From an uncultured Lachnospiraceae bacterium (GTDB taxonomy: Bacteria; Bacillota; Clostridia; Lachnospirales; Lachnospiraceae), in the NCBI GenBank assembly GCA_947174725.1, contig CAMWKA010000012.1, forward strand, positions 1-15,060: a DNA stretch of 15,060 nt, given 5' to 3'. Every line of letters begins with the position of its first letter. The stretch's first letter is position 1. Positions 7,473-15,060 of the stretch are shown here, one piece after another. The notes under the pieces are model-generated. The model was given only the letters and a program-made list of their open reading frames with translations. It made no database searches and was not told the DNA's origin. Both the position numbers and the translations under genes were made by a program.

Positions 7473-8498
7473 ATGGACTATAAAAAAGCCGGAGTGGATA
7501 TCGAGGCAGGCTACAGATCAGTGGAGCTGATGAAAAAATATGTAAATGAAACGGCGCGGCCGGAAATGTTGGGCGGTATCGGCGGTTTCTCCGGAGCTTT
7601 TTCACTAGCCGGGATCAAGGATATGGAAAAGCCGACGCTTGTTTCCGGAACGGATGGCGTCGGAACCAAATTAAAGCTTGCGTTTTTGATGGATAAGCAT
7701 GATACGGTGGGAATCGATTGCGTAGCAATGTGTGTCAACGATATTGCCTGTGCAGGAGGAGAACCATTATTTTTCCTGGATTATATTGCCTGTGGAAAGA
7801 ATTATCCGGAGAAGATCGCCACGATCGTAAAGGGTGTGGCAGAAGGCTGTAAGCAGGCGGGCGCAGCGTTAATTGGCGGTGAGACGGCGGAAATGCCGGG
7901 ATTTTATCCGGAGGATGAATATGACCTTGCAGGGTTTTCGGTGGGGATCGTAGATGAAAAAGATTTGATCACGGGTGCATTAATTCAGCCCGGTGACGCA
8001 TTAATTGGTATTGGGTCTTCCGGAATACATAGCAATGGATTTTCCCTTGTCAGAAGAGTATTTTCTATGAGCGAAGAAGCGCTTCGCCGTCACAATGCGG
8101 ATCTGGGGACGACGTTGGGAGAGGCTCTGCTGACTCCTACTAAGATTTATGTGAAGGCATTGAAAGAAGTAAAGCAGGCAGGCGTTACGATCAGAGGGTG
8201 CAGCCATATCACCGGCGGAGGATTTTATGAGAATATCCCCCGGATGCTTCCCGATGGGGTACATGCCAGAGTGCAGAAGAACAGTTACGAAGTGCCTGTG
8301 ATTTTCCGTATGCTGCAATCCCTCGGATGTATTGAGGAACGTATCATGTATAATACTTATAATATGGGTATCGGCATGGTGCTGGCAGTCGGGCAGGAAG
8401 ATGTGGACAAGACGATAGCGGCCATCGGCAGAGCGGATGAGCATGCGTTTGTGATTGGCGAGGTTGTAAGCGGCGATAAAGGAGTCACGTTATGTTAA
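7473..8498 (+). CDS. purM: Phosphoribosylformylglycinamidine cyclo-ligase (AIR synthetase)
   Basis: The product closes the imidazole ring, turning FGAM into AIR with ATP, the fifth step of IMP synthesis. It has 341 residues from the start at 7473, which gives the expected N-terminus [13 protein letters not shown]. The nucleotide-binding signature GTDGVGTK is at residues 59-66, followed by [29 protein letters not shown] and, later, [13 protein letters not shown], all typical of PurM. An alternative start at 7455 would add six residues and place the AGGAGG inside the gene. The final codons overlap the start of purN by 7 nt, which suggests coupled translation. Confidence 0.97.
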   Translation: MDYKKAGVDIEAGYRSVELMKKYVNETARPEMLGGIGGFSGAFSLAGIKDMEKPTLVSGTDGVGTKLKLAFLMDKHDTVGIDCVAMCVNDIACAGGEPLFFLDYIACGKNYPEKIATIVKGVAEGCKQAGAALIGGETAEMPGFYPEDEYDLAGFSVGIVDEKDLITGALIQPGDALIGIGSSGIHSNGFSLVRRVFSMSEEALRRHNADLGTTLGEALLTPTKIYVKALKEVKQAGVTIRGCSHITGGGFYENIPRMLPDGVHARVQKNSYEVPVIFRMLQSLGCIEERIMYNTYNMGIGMVLAVGQEDVDKTIAAIGRADEHAFVIGEVVSGDKGVTLC

Positions 8499-9103
8499 AG
8501 GTACTGGTATGTGTATCGGGCGGCGGAACCAATCTGCAGGCGATCATCGACGGCATAGAACAGGGAAAGATACGCAATACAAAGATCGTCCGCGTGATCA
8601 GTAACAATCCCGGAGCCTATGCGCTGACTAGGGCAAAGGAACATGGAATTGAAGGCATCAGCATCTCACCGAAAGAATACGAAAATCGTGATGCGTTTCA
8701 CAAAGCGTTTTTAAATGCAGTGGAAGATGCTTCGCCGGATCTGATCGTACTGGCAGGATTTTTGGTAGTGATCCCTGCTGAAGTCATCAGGAAATACCGC
8801 AACAGGATCATCAATATCCATCCTTCCCTGATCCCCTCGTTTTGCGGGACAGGCTATTATGGTCTGAAAGTCCATGAGGCTGCGCTGGAGCGGGGCGTAA
8901 AGATTACCGGCGCAACGGTGCATTACGTTGATGAAGGGACGGATACCGGACCGATCATTTTACAGAAAGCGGTGGAGGTAAAGAAAGGCGATACGCCTAA
9001 GATCTTGCAGCAGAGAGTGATGGAAGAAGCGGAATGGATCATTCTGCCTCAGGCAATCAATATGATTGCATGCGGAGAACTGCAGGAAGAAGGGTTGTGC
9101 TGA
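8492..9103 (+). CDS. purN: Phosphoribosylglycinamide formyltransferase (folate-dependent)
   Basis: The product transfers a formyl group from 10-formyltetrahydrofolate to GAR to give FGAR, the third step of IMP synthesis. It has 203 residues, normal for PurN. The N-terminal phosphate site is [11 protein letters not shown]. The catalytic segment NIHPSL has N108 and H110, and the folate-binding loop DEGTDTGPI begins at D147. The usual LPSFPG stretch reads [11 protein letters not shown] here, a mild variant. The start ATG lies inside the end of purM and is served by AAAGGAG at 8478-8484, seven bases upstream within the purM coding sequence. purD follows after 62 nt. Confidence 0.97.
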   Translation: MLKVLVCVSGGGTNLQAIIDGIEQGKIRNTKIVRVISNNPGAYALTRAKEHGIEGISISPKEYENRDAFHKAFLNAVEDASPDLIVLAGFLVVIPAEVIRKYRNRIINIHPSLIPSFCGTGYYGLKVHEAALERGVKITGATVHYVDEGTDTGPIILQKAVEVKKGDTPKILQQRVMEEAEWIILPQAINMIACGELQEEGLC

Positions 9104-9114
9104 TCAAAAATGTG

Positions 9115-9134
9115 CACTGCAGTATGATGCAGTG
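9115..9134 (+). repeat. Hairpin in the purN-purD gap
   Basis: A perfect 7-bp inverted repeat, CACTGCA (9115-9121) and TGCAGTG (9128-9134), with a six-base loop. There is no T run after it, so it is probably not a terminator. It may protect or mark an RNA processing point, but no function is shown. Confidence 0.5.
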
Positions 9135-9165
9135 AGTAAAACAGGAATAGGATAGGAGGAGACAG

Positions 9166-10449
9166 ATGAAGGTGCTGATCATTGGAAGCGGTGGCAGGGA
9201 ACATGCGATCGCCATGTCAGTGAAGAGGAGCAAAAGAGTTGAGAAGATTTACTGCGCTCCCGGTAATGCAGGAATTGCGCAGCTTGCAGAGTGCGTTCCC
9301 ATCGGAGCGATGGAATTTGATAAACAGGTTGCTTTTGCAAAAGAAAAAGAGATCGATCTGGTGATTGTTGCGCCGGATGATCCTCTGGCCGGCGGTCTGG
9401 TTGATGAAATGGAGAAAGCCGGAATACGCGCTTTCGGACCGCGGAAGAATGCGGCGGTTTTAGAGGGAAGCAAAGCGTTTAGCAAGGATCTGATGAAGAA
9501 ATACCAGATTCCTACGGCAGCATATGAGAATTTTGACGATCCTGAGGAAGCTATGAAATATCTTGAGACAGCAAAGCTTCCGGTGGTTTTGAAGGCAGAC
9601 GGTCTTGCGCTTGGTAAGGGAGTGCTGATCTGCAAGACACGGGAGGAAGCGATGGAAGGCGTTCGGAAGATCATGCTGGATAAGCAGTTTGGAAGCGCCG
9701 GAAATAAGATGGTCATTGAGGAATTTATGACCGGCAGGGAGGTTTCCGTATTATCCTTTGTGGATGGAAAAACGATCAAGACCATGACCAGTGCGCAGGA
9801 TCATAAACGTGCGCGGGATGGAGATCAGGGATTAAATACCGGCGGTATGGGAACCTTTTCACCGAGTCCGTTTTATACCGAGGAGATCGATGCGTTTTGT
9901 CAGGAACGGATCTATCAGCCGACAGTAGATGCCATGGCAAAGGAGGGAAGGAAATTTCAGGGTGTGATCTTCTTTGGACTGATGCTGACGGAGGACGGTC
10001 CCAAGGTCTTGGAGTACAATGCCCGATTTGGTGATCCGGAGGCGCAGGTGGTGCTTCCGAGGATGAAGAATGATATCATAGACGTGATGGAAGCCTGCAT
10101 TGACGGGACGCTGGATCAGATTGATCTGCAGTTTGAGGACAATGCCGCGGTATGCGTGATCCTGGCATCGGACGGTTATCCCGAAAAATATGAGAAAGGG
10201 CTGGAGATTACGGGGCTGGAACGATTTGACGGGAAAGAAGATTATTATTGCTTCCATGCCGGGACAAAGGAAGAAAATGGCAGATTTTACACGAACGGCG
10301 GCAGGGTGCTCGGTATCACGGCTTTGGGCGGAGATCTTAAGGAAGCAAGGAAGAATGCTTATCTGGCAACAGAGTGGGTAGAATTTGACAATAAATACAT
10401 GCGCCATGACATCGGAAACGCGATCATGGAAGCAGATAAAATGTCATAG
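9166..10449 (+). CDS. purD: Phosphoribosylamine-glycine ligase (GAR synthetase)
   Basis: The product joins glycine to phosphoribosylamine using ATP, the second step of IMP synthesis, and so makes the substrate of PurN encoded just upstream. It has 427 residues, the usual size. The N-terminus is the Rossmann-like GSGGREHA (residues 7-14). The ATP-grasp region includes KADGLALGKGV from K143, NTGGMGTFSP from N224 and the metal-binding NARFGDPEAQ from N285. A strong ribosome site, AGGAGG with good spacing, precedes the ATG at 9166. It is the last purine gene of the cluster. The SH3b protein gene starts about 40 nt later with no terminator between, so it may share the purine transcript. Confidence 0.97.
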   Translation: MKVLIIGSGGREHAIAMSVKRSKRVEKIYCAPGNAGIAQLAECVPIGAMEFDKQVAFAKEKEIDLVIVAPDDPLAGGLVDEMEKAGIRAFGPRKNAAVLEGSKAFSKDLMKKYQIPTAAYENFDDPEEAMKYLETAKLPVVLKADGLALGKGVLICKTREEAMEGVRKIMLDKQFGSAGNKMVIEEFMTGREVSVLSFVDGKTIKTMTSAQDHKRARDGDQGLNTGGMGTFSPSPFYTEEIDAFCQERIYQPTVDAMAKEGRKFQGVIFFGLMLTEDGPKVLEYNARFGDPEAQVVLPRMKNDIIDVMEACIDGTLDQIDLQFEDNAAVCVILASDGYPEKYEKGLEITGLERFDGKEDYYCFHAGTKEENGRFYTNGGRVLGITALGGDLKEARKNAYLATEWVEFDNKYMRHDIGNAIMEADKMS

Positions 10450-10466
10450 ATCAGAGGATGAACAGG

Positions 10467-10476
10467 AGAGAAAGGA
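10467..10476 (+). promoter_or_regulatory. Ribosome binding site for the SH3b protein gene
   Basis: GAGAAAGGAG lies 14 bases before the ATG at 10491 and 20 bases before ATG 10497. The upstream in-frame ATG at 10458 would put this site inside the gene and is preceded only by AGAGG touching the start codon. Confidence 0.6.
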
Positions 10477-10490
10477 GTATCATTACAAAA

Positions 10491-11792
10491 ATGGAAATGA
10501 GTCAAAGAACAGTAGGAAGAATCAGCAGGTGGATTTCAGTAATATGCGCGTTCGTACTGGCCATGGCAATGGGGATCACGGCATGGGCTACTGCGGAGCC
10601 GGGAACGACGATTTACATTGCGGACGGTAAACAGGGTGTAAATATTCGCTCACAGGCAAGCACAAACAGTGAGGCTGTAGGAAAACTGGACGGTGGCGCA
10701 GCATTGACGGTTGTCAGTGTGGTAAGCGCAGACGGTAATAACTGGTATCAGGTTGAGTGTGTTATCAATGGTGAGACAAAGACGGGTTATATCAGGGAGG
10801 ATCTGGTGGTGATTCCGGAAAGCGGCGGAGAACCGGCAGAAACGGAAACGCCTGAAGGAGGTGGTGAAGGCGTGCCGGAGGATGCAGCGCCTGCTCCGGA
10901 GGAAACCATGCCGTCCAACAGCGCTACCATATTGGATCTGTCAGTTATGGATAGTGGAACGGCACCTGAAAGGCTGCCGGCGGGATTCCGTTCGGCGACG
11001 ATGGAACTCAATGATATAGTGCTCCCGGCATGGACAGATGATTCCAATCAATATTATATTTTTTACGCGACAGCACAGGACGGTACTACAGGCTGGTTCT
11101 TGATTGATAGTGCATTGGGAAAATACATCCGTTATAATAACATGTTTGGAGCCGCTGAAGAATCCGTATCTGCTAATGGCAGCGGTGTATCTAAAACGGC
11201 ATTTATTATCGTGGTCGTATTCTGCGTAGTGTTAGTTGCGGCAACGGCAGTGATGGGAATCAAACTGATGAATGGCGGCGGCAGTGACGATTACGATGAC
11301 TATGACGATGATGACGACTATGATGATGAAGAGGATGAAGGACCAAGGAAGCGGAGAAGTTCTGTATTTAGAAAGTTCTCCGGTGATGACGATGATGATT
11401 ACGAGGATGAAGAGGACGATGAAGATGATTATGACGATAGAAGAAGGAGTTCCGCTCGTCCGACACATCAGGTTGCGGTGCAGCAGGGAATGAGAACTGC
11501 CAGACCGGTAGGCGAGAACAGACAGCCTGTTCAAAACAGACCGGCCAGTCAGGGAAGACCCGTTAGCGGTAGCAGCTCTGCCGGCGGAGCAAGACAGACA
11601 GTCAATGGAGGACGTCCGGCGGGACAGCAGGGGCAGCCATCGGGCGGCATGACAAGAACGGCGGGACAGCAGCCAACCAGAACATCTGGTCAGGCACCAC
11701 AGGGACAGCAGCGTTATGTACAGCGTCAGGCGGGACAGCAGCGTTACGCGCAGCGGACTACCACGACAAGGCGTAATGATGACGAATATTAA
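10491..11792 (+). CDS. Membrane-anchored SH3b-domain protein with charge-blocked disordered tail
   Basis: Numbering from ATG 10491 (433 residues): a basic N-terminus and a hydrophobic stretch (about 14-33, ending ITAWATA) form a signal peptide or anchor. An SH3b domain follows at about 39-108, with the GVNIRSQAS start and an NWYQVE core, as in bacterial domains that often bind cell wall or peptide ligands. A Pro/Glu linker (about 110-145) leads to a second small domain with an NQYYIFYA and GWFLID pattern that I cannot name. A transmembrane helix spans about 238-257. The tail has two acidic blocks (266-283 with 15 Asp/Glu; 299-316 with 16) around a basic linker (RKRRSS), then 117 Arg/Gln/Gly/Ser-rich residues with 19 Arg and no Lys. 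The tail is probably cytoplasmic if the signal peptide is cleaved, but the topology is inferred. The role is unknown. Confidence 0.8.
   Translation: MEMSQRTVGRISRWISVICAFVLAMAMGITAWATAEPGTTIYIADGKQGVNIRSQASTNSEAVGKLDGGAALTVVSVVSADGNNWYQVECVINGETKTGYIREDLVVIPESGGEPAETETPEGGGEGVPEDAAPAPEETMPSNSATILDLSVMDSGTAPERLPAGFRSATMELNDIVLPAWTDDSNQYYIFYATAQDGTTGWFLIDSALGKYIRYNNMFGAAEESVSANGSGVSKTAFIIVVVFCVVLVAATAVMGIKLMNGGGSDDYDDYDDDDDYDDEEDEGPRKRRSSVFRKFSGDDDDDYEDEEDDEDDYDDRRRSSARPTHQVAVQQGMRTARPVGENRQPVQNRPASQGRPVSGSSSAGGARQTVNGGRPAGQQGQPSGGMTRTAGQQPTRTSGQAPQGQQRYVQRQAGQQRYAQRTTTTRRNDDEY
11621..11756 (+). repeat. Degenerate GQQ-coding repeats in the SH3b protein tail
   Basis: GGGACAGCAG occurs four times in frame at 11621, 11663, 11702 and 11732, each encoding GQQ. 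The last two are part of a 30-bp tandem unit (GQQRYVQR and GQQRYAQR, joined by QA). This suggests local duplication, and the repeat number may vary between strains. Confidence 0.75.
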
Positions 11793-11802
11793 GATACAAA
11801 AG

Positions 11803-11831
11803 AAGGCAGCTGTATATTGCAGTTGCCTTTT
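11803..11831 (+). terminator. Probable terminator after the SH3b protein gene
   Basis: The stem AAGGCAGCTG (11803-11812) pairs with CAGTTGCCTT (11820-11829) with one G-T wobble and a 7-base loop. It ends in a short T run of four. It lies 10 nt after the stop codon and 40 nt before clpC. The short T tract makes it weaker than the pyrF terminator. Confidence 0.75.
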
Positions 11832-11845
11832 CACAAGGGTTTAAA
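11817..11845 (+). promoter_or_regulatory. Candidate clpC promoter overlapping the terminator
   Basis: TTGCAG at 11817-11822 and TTTAAA at 11840-11845 are 17 bases apart and could be -35 and -10 elements. The match is moderate, and the -35 lies in the 3' side of the terminator stem. The 79-nt gap has no better candidate, and I see no CtsR heptad operator. Confidence 0.3.
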
Positions 11846-11871
11846 TTTTCGTTTAAAGTGAGGATATTTCT

Positions 11872-14319
11872 ATGGCTTTAGGATTTACACAAAAAGCTAA
11901 AAACGCGTTGCTCTATGCAGAAAAAGCCGCGAAACAGTTTCAGTCGGGATATGTGGGAACGGAGCATCTGCTGTTGGGATTGATCCGGGAGAGGACGGGA
12001 GTAGCGGCAATGGTTCTGAAAGAGAATCATGTAGATGAGATCCGTCTGGAGGAGCTGATACAGGAAGCGATCGTCCCGCAGGGTAATCTTATGCTGCGTG
12101 ACCGGAAGGAATATTCGGTCAAGGCTGCAAGGGTACTGGAAGAAAGCAAGGGTTACGCGCGGAAGACCGGCGCAAAGGAAGCCGGGACAGAGCATATACT
12201 GATGGCGCTGATCAGGGAGACGGACAGTGTGGCAGTCAGGCTTATGGCAGCGATGGGCATCAATCCGGGTAAAGTATATATGGAACTGCTTAAGCTGATC
12301 GGGGATGAAAACCTGATCAGGCAGGAGGAGATGGAGCTGCGTGGAAATAAGAAAAAGAAGAAGGAACAGACATCTACTCTGGATCAGTATAGCCGCGATC
12401 TGACTGCGCTTGCGCGGGAAGGAAAATTAGATCCTGTGATCGGCAGAAAGAATGAAATACAACGGGTGATCCAGATCATCAGCCGCCGCACCAAGAACAA
12501 TCCATGTCTGATTGGAGAACCGGGAGTCGGAAAAACGGCAATTGTAGAAGGCTTAGCAAGCCGTATCGCAATGGGAGATGTACCTGATACGATCAAGGAC
12601 AAACGTGTTGTAACACTGGATCTGTCAGGAATGGTGGCAGGAAGTAAATACCGTGGTGAGTTTGAGGAACGGATCAAACGGGTGATGAAGGAAGTCACCA
12701 CCAACGGAAATATTATTTTGTTTTTGGATGAGATACACACGATCATCGGCGCCGGTGGAGCGGAGGGCGCGATTGACGCATCCAATATTTTAAAGCCATC
12801 CCTGTCACGGGGGGAAATCCAGATGATCGGGGCGACTACGATTTCAGAATACCGTAAGTATTTTGAAAAGGATGCGGCCTTGGAAAGACGTTTCCAACCG
12901 GTTACGGTGGAAGAACCGACCATAGAAGAAACCATCACCATACTGAAAGGGATCTATCATAAATATGAGGAGCATCATGGAATCAGGATCCTTCCGGAGG
13001 CATTGGAGGCGGCAGCCAGACTGTCAGAACGTTATATCAATGACAGGAACCTTCCGGATAAAGCGATCGATCTGATTGATGAGGCTGCGGCGGCTGCAAG
13101 ACTGCGGTCTATGATCCTGCCCCCCAATTTAAAAGAAATTCAGGAGCAGATCAGGAAAAAGGAAGAGCAGATAGAGCGTTCCTTGATGATAGAGGCGTTT
13201 ACCCAGGCAGGGGAACTGCGGCAGGAACAGGCACAGCTTAGAAAAAAAATGGAGCGTCTGCAGAGGAGTTACGAGAGGAAAGTGCAGGAGAAGGCCTGTG
13301 TGGTGGATGAAAATGCCATCGCGGAGGTTGTCAGTATCTGGACAAAGGTACCCGTAAAGAGGCTGGCGGAGAAGGAAAGCGAAAGGCTGTTGAAACTGGA
13401 AAGCACGCTGCATAAAAGAGTGGTCGGACAGGAGGAGGCAGTCGGAGCAGTGGCAAGAGCGATCCGACGGGGAAGAGTCGGACTGCAGGATCCGAACAGA
13501 CCGCTGGGTTCTTTCCTGTTTTTAGGGCCGACGGGCGTCGGTAAGACGGAACTTTCCAAAACGCTGGCAGAGGTAGTATTTGGCTCAGAAACCGCATTGA
13601 TCAGGGTAGATATGTCAGAGTATATGGAACAACATTCCGTGTCTAAGATGATCGGTTCGCCGCCGGGATATGTGGGATTTGATGAAGGCGGGCAACTGTC
13701 TGAAAAGGTAAGGCAGAATCCCTATTCCGTCATTTTGTTTGATGAGATCGAAAAGGCGCATCCGGATGTATTTAATGTGCTGCTTCAGGTGTTGGATGAC
13801 GGTCATATCACGGATTCCAAGGGGCGGAAGGTGAGCTTTAAGAATACGATACTGATCATGACTTCCAATGCCGGGGCACAGAGAATCGTTGCACCGAAAA
13901 ATCTTGGCTTTGCGGCCAGGACAGACGCGGAGATGGATCATAAACGGATGAAGGATGGCGTATTGGAAGAAGTAAAGAGGATCTTCAAACCAGAGTTTAT
14001 CAACCGTATTGATGAGATGATCGTATTTCATGCATTAAATAAAACGAATCTGCGCCAGATCGTAACCATTCTGTCAAAAAATCTCTGCGAACGGTGTAAA
14101 AATCAGTTAAATCTGACGCTGACGATTTCAACGGCTGTCAAAGATTATCTGGTTGAGAAACATGCTGATCTGAAGATGGGCGCAAGACCGTTAAAGAGAG
14201 CGATTCAGACGCAGATAGAAGATAAGCTTGCGGAGGAACTTTTATCGGGACGCATCGTGCCGGGAGAAAAGGTAAGCGCATCTTTGAAAAAGAATGAGAT
14301 TGTCTTTGTAAAAAAATGA
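11872..14319 (+). CDS. clpC: ATP-dependent Clp protease ATP-binding subunit ClpC
   Basis: An 815-residue AAA+ unfoldase that feeds proteins to ClpP. The two Clp_N repeats (about 1-150) contain [14 protein letters not shown] and [14 protein letters not shown]. The first AAA+ module has Walker A GEPGVGKT at 215-222 and Walker B FLDE with D286-E287. A charged coiled-coil of about 50 residues from 421 resembles the ClpC UVR-type middle domain and is much shorter than the ClpB middle domain, which favours ClpC. The second module has GPTGVGKT from G552 and Walker B FDEIEK from D624 (F623 before it). A ClpP-docking loop LGF is at 678-680. The ribosome site AGTGAGGA ends seven bases before ATG. The usual Firmicute neighbours ctsR, mcsA and mcsB are absent here, so regulation and adaptor use may differ. 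Confidence 0.95.
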   Translation: MALGFTQKAKNALLYAEKAAKQFQSGYVGTEHLLLGLIRERTGVAAMVLKENHVDEIRLEELIQEAIVPQGNLMLRDRKEYSVKAARVLEESKGYARKTGAKEAGTEHILMALIRETDSVAVRLMAAMGINPGKVYMELLKLIGDENLIRQEEMELRGNKKKKKEQTSTLDQYSRDLTALAREGKLDPVIGRKNEIQRVIQIISRRTKNNPCLIGEPGVGKTAIVEGLASRIAMGDVPDTIKDKRVVTLDLSGMVAGSKYRGEFEERIKRVMKEVTTNGNIILFLDEIHTIIGAGGAEGAIDASNILKPSLSRGEIQMIGATTISEYRKYFEKDAALERRFQPVTVEEPTIEETITILKGIYHKYEEHHGIRILPEALEAAARLSERYINDRNLPDKAIDLIDEAAAAARLRSMILPPNLKEIQEQIRKKEEQIERSLMIEAFTQAGELRQEQAQLRKKMERLQRSYERKVQEKACVVDENAIAEVVSIWTKVPVKRLAEKESERLLKLESTLHKRVVGQEEAVGAVARAIRRGRVGLQDPNRPLGSFLFLGPTGVGKTELSKTLAEVVFGSETALIRVDMSEYMEQHSVSKMIGSPPGYVGFDEGGQLSEKVRQNPYSVILFDEIEKAHPDVFNVLLQVLDDGHITDSKGRKVSFKNTILIMTSNAGAQRIVAPKNLGFAARTDAEMDHKRMKDGVLEEVKRIFKPEFINRIDEMIVFHALNKTNLRQIVTILSKNLCERCKNQLNLTLTISTAVKDYLVEKHADLKMGARPLKRAIQTQIEDKLAEELLSGRIVPGEKVSASLKKNEIVFVKK

Positions 14320-14328
14320 TCCTTTCTA

Positions 14329-14357
14329 TGGAATTGTGGGCAAAAATAATGTATAAT
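14329..14357 (+). promoter_or_regulatory. Predicted promoter for the small acidic protein
   Basis: A perfect -10 TATAAT at 14352-14357, with TG just before it, lies 59 bases before the ATG. The -35 position, TGGAAT at 14329-14334 with a 17-base spacer, is weak. No terminator was found between the clpC stop and this point, so readthrough is also possible. Confidence 0.5.
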
Positions 14358-14415
14358 GTACAGGTAAGGCAATCGGCACATACAGGTTACGATAATAAAT
14401 TACGGAGGAAGAACA

Positions 14416-14826
14416 ATGGCTGTAGTGAAGGAATTGCTTCGTTCAGAAAGTGACGGAAGCATCAGTTTTGGAGATTATACCCTGCGTCAGAAGTCAAAGG
14501 TTGAGGATTATGAGCATGCAGGAGATCTGTTGAAGGTAAAGACGTTTTGTGAGATCACAAGACTTGAGAAAAACGGAATGTTTTTATATGAATCGGTTCC
14601 GGGAACGGCAGTTTTAAATTTAAAAGAAACAGCGGACGGAATTTCCTTTGTGGTAGAAGGAGATGAGGATGCGCAGATCACGGTGGGTCTGGCGGAAGAT
14701 ACGGAATATCAGGTTAAGGTAGGAGGCGAATCCGCAGGGACAATCAAGACAAATCTCGGTGGGAAGCTTGTGCTTAGCGTAGAGCTTGCCGGAGAGGGAG
14801 AAGTCAAGGTTGAGATCACAAAATAA
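14416..14826 (+). CDS. Small acidic, probably beta-rich protein of unknown function
   Basis: A 136-residue protein, MAVVKELLRSESDGSISFGDY at its start, rich in Glu, Gly, Val and Thr, with alternating hydrophobic residues that suggest two beta-strand modules (about 10-70 and 75-136). There is no signal peptide, membrane segment or obvious catalytic motif. I recall short Lachnospiraceae proteins of this kind being labelled endosialidase-like; nothing in this sequence supports a sialidase activity, and I would not carry that name over. GGAGG at 14404-14408, seven bases before the ATG, is a strong ribosome site. It has its own likely promoter, so it is probably expressed as a single gene after clpC. 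Confidence 0.8.
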   Translation: MAVVKELLRSESDGSISFGDYTLRQKSKVEDYEHAGDLLKVKTFCEITRLEKNGMFLYESVPGTAVLNLKETADGISFVVEGDEDAQITVGLAEDTEYQVKVGGESAGTIKTNLGGKLVLSVELAGEGEVKVEITK

Positions 14827-14830
14827 TGGC

Positions 14831-14849
14831 GAATAATCGTGCGTTATTC
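14831..14849 (+). repeat. Short hairpin after the small acidic protein
   Basis: GAATAA (14831-14836) and TTATTC (14844-14849) form a 6-bp AT-rich stem with a 7-base loop, just after the stop codon. It is weak on its own. The sequence CGTTATTC recurs at 14929-14936. Confidence 0.35.
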
Positions 14850-14856
14850 AGACAAA

Positions 14857-14902
14857 AATATCTCCCGGTCTGCCGGTATCTGCCAGCAGGTCGGGAGATA
14901 TT
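14857..14902. terminator. Long hairpin, likely terminator, possibly serving both strands
   Basis: A perfect 11-bp stem, AATATCTCCCG (14857-14867) and CGGGAGATATT (14892-14902), encloses a 24-base loop with a further CTGC/GCAG pairing (14870-14873 and 14886-14889). On the + strand only TATATA follows. On the - strand a run of five T follows, so it looks better as a terminator for a gene converging from the right. The rest of the end region up to 15060 has no gene I can support. Confidence 0.65.
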
Positions 14903-15060
14903 ATATATCGGAATTTTACTTATCTAATCGTTATTCGGGATCCGGGTGTCAAAAGATACTTTATAAATTTTGAGGCGGCAAGCTGCACAAATAATAATCT
15001 GTGCCTATGCATTTGGACGGAAATTAGAAATTCTTAACATTCCTATCCTATTCCCAGCAA

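Noticed and set aside
10458..10490. Upstream start of the SH3b gene at ATG 10458
   Set aside because: It would place the GAGAAAGGAG ribosome site inside the coding region and has no properly spaced site of its own.
11232..11834. A 200-codon open frame on the minus strand opposite the SH3b gene
   Set aside because: It arises from reading the Asp-coding GAY runs backwards, which gives Ile/Val strings. It has no ribosome site and no family resemblance, and the plus-strand frame has clear domains.
11839..11857. CtsR operator before clpC
   Set aside because: The repeats read GTTTAAA with a 12-base period, not GGTCAAA with a 10-base period.
14918..15007. Minus-strand 26-codon open stretch at the right edge as the end of a gene
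   Set aside because: It is bounded by an in-frame stop at its upstream side and is too short to claim; no family resemblance was seen.
1..15060. Mobile elements, CRISPR arrays, tRNA or rRNA genes, defence cassettes
   Set aside because: I saw no transposase or integrase motifs, no regularly spaced repeats and no RNA-gene signatures. All long plus-strand genes fit ordinary chromosomal functions.

Overview
The window looks like chromosomal, largely housekeeping DNA from an anaerobic, low-to-mid GC Firmicute, most likely a Lachnospiraceae (Clostridium cluster XIVa) member. The reasons are an oxygen-sensitive class III ribonucleotide reductase, strong AGGAGG-type ribosome binding sites, the type-2 form of PyrF next to pyrE, a ClpC unfoldase, and several small proteins of a kind I associate with that family. 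The family assignment is inference from protein character; no database was consulted. Every gene I can support is on the + strand.

Layout. (1) Positions 1-2219 hold the 3' part of nrdD, whose ATP-cone start lies left of the window and whose C-terminus carries a fused glutaredoxin-like domain. (2) Positions 2270-4066 hold the last two steps of UMP synthesis in reverse order: pyrF, an intrinsic terminator, a sigma-A-type promoter with a structured leader, then pyrE. (3) Positions 4148-4675 hold two small membrane proteins of unknown function. (4) Positions 4746-6851 hold an M29-type metallo-aminopeptidase with about 250 extra N-terminal residues. (5) Positions 6944-10449 hold a partial purine operon, purE-purM-purN-purD, with purM and purN overlapping by 7 nt. 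(6) Positions 10491-11792 hold a secreted or membrane-anchored SH3b protein with an unusual charge-blocked, lysine-free tail, closed by a terminator. (7) Positions 11872-14319 hold clpC without ctsR, mcsA or mcsB immediately beside it. (8) Positions 14416-14826 hold a small acidic beta-rich protein with its own promoter. (9) The last 234 bases (14827-15060) hold no gene I can support, only hairpins.

How it fits together. nrdD, pyrF/pyrE and the pur genes all feed nucleotide supply: NrdD makes dNTPs, PyrE and PyrF make UMP, and PurD, PurN, PurM and PurE cover steps 2, 3, 5 and part of 6 of IMP synthesis. The other purine genes (purF, purL, purC, purB, purH, purK) and the other pyrimidine genes are not in the window and must be elsewhere if the pathways are complete. 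ClpC and the aminopeptidase concern protein turnover.

I found no mobile element, CRISPR array, tRNA or rRNA, and no defence cassette. The items most worth a second look are the SH3b protein's tail, the N-terminal extension of the aminopeptidase, the two small membrane proteins, the NrdD fusion, and the structured leaders before pyrE and purE.
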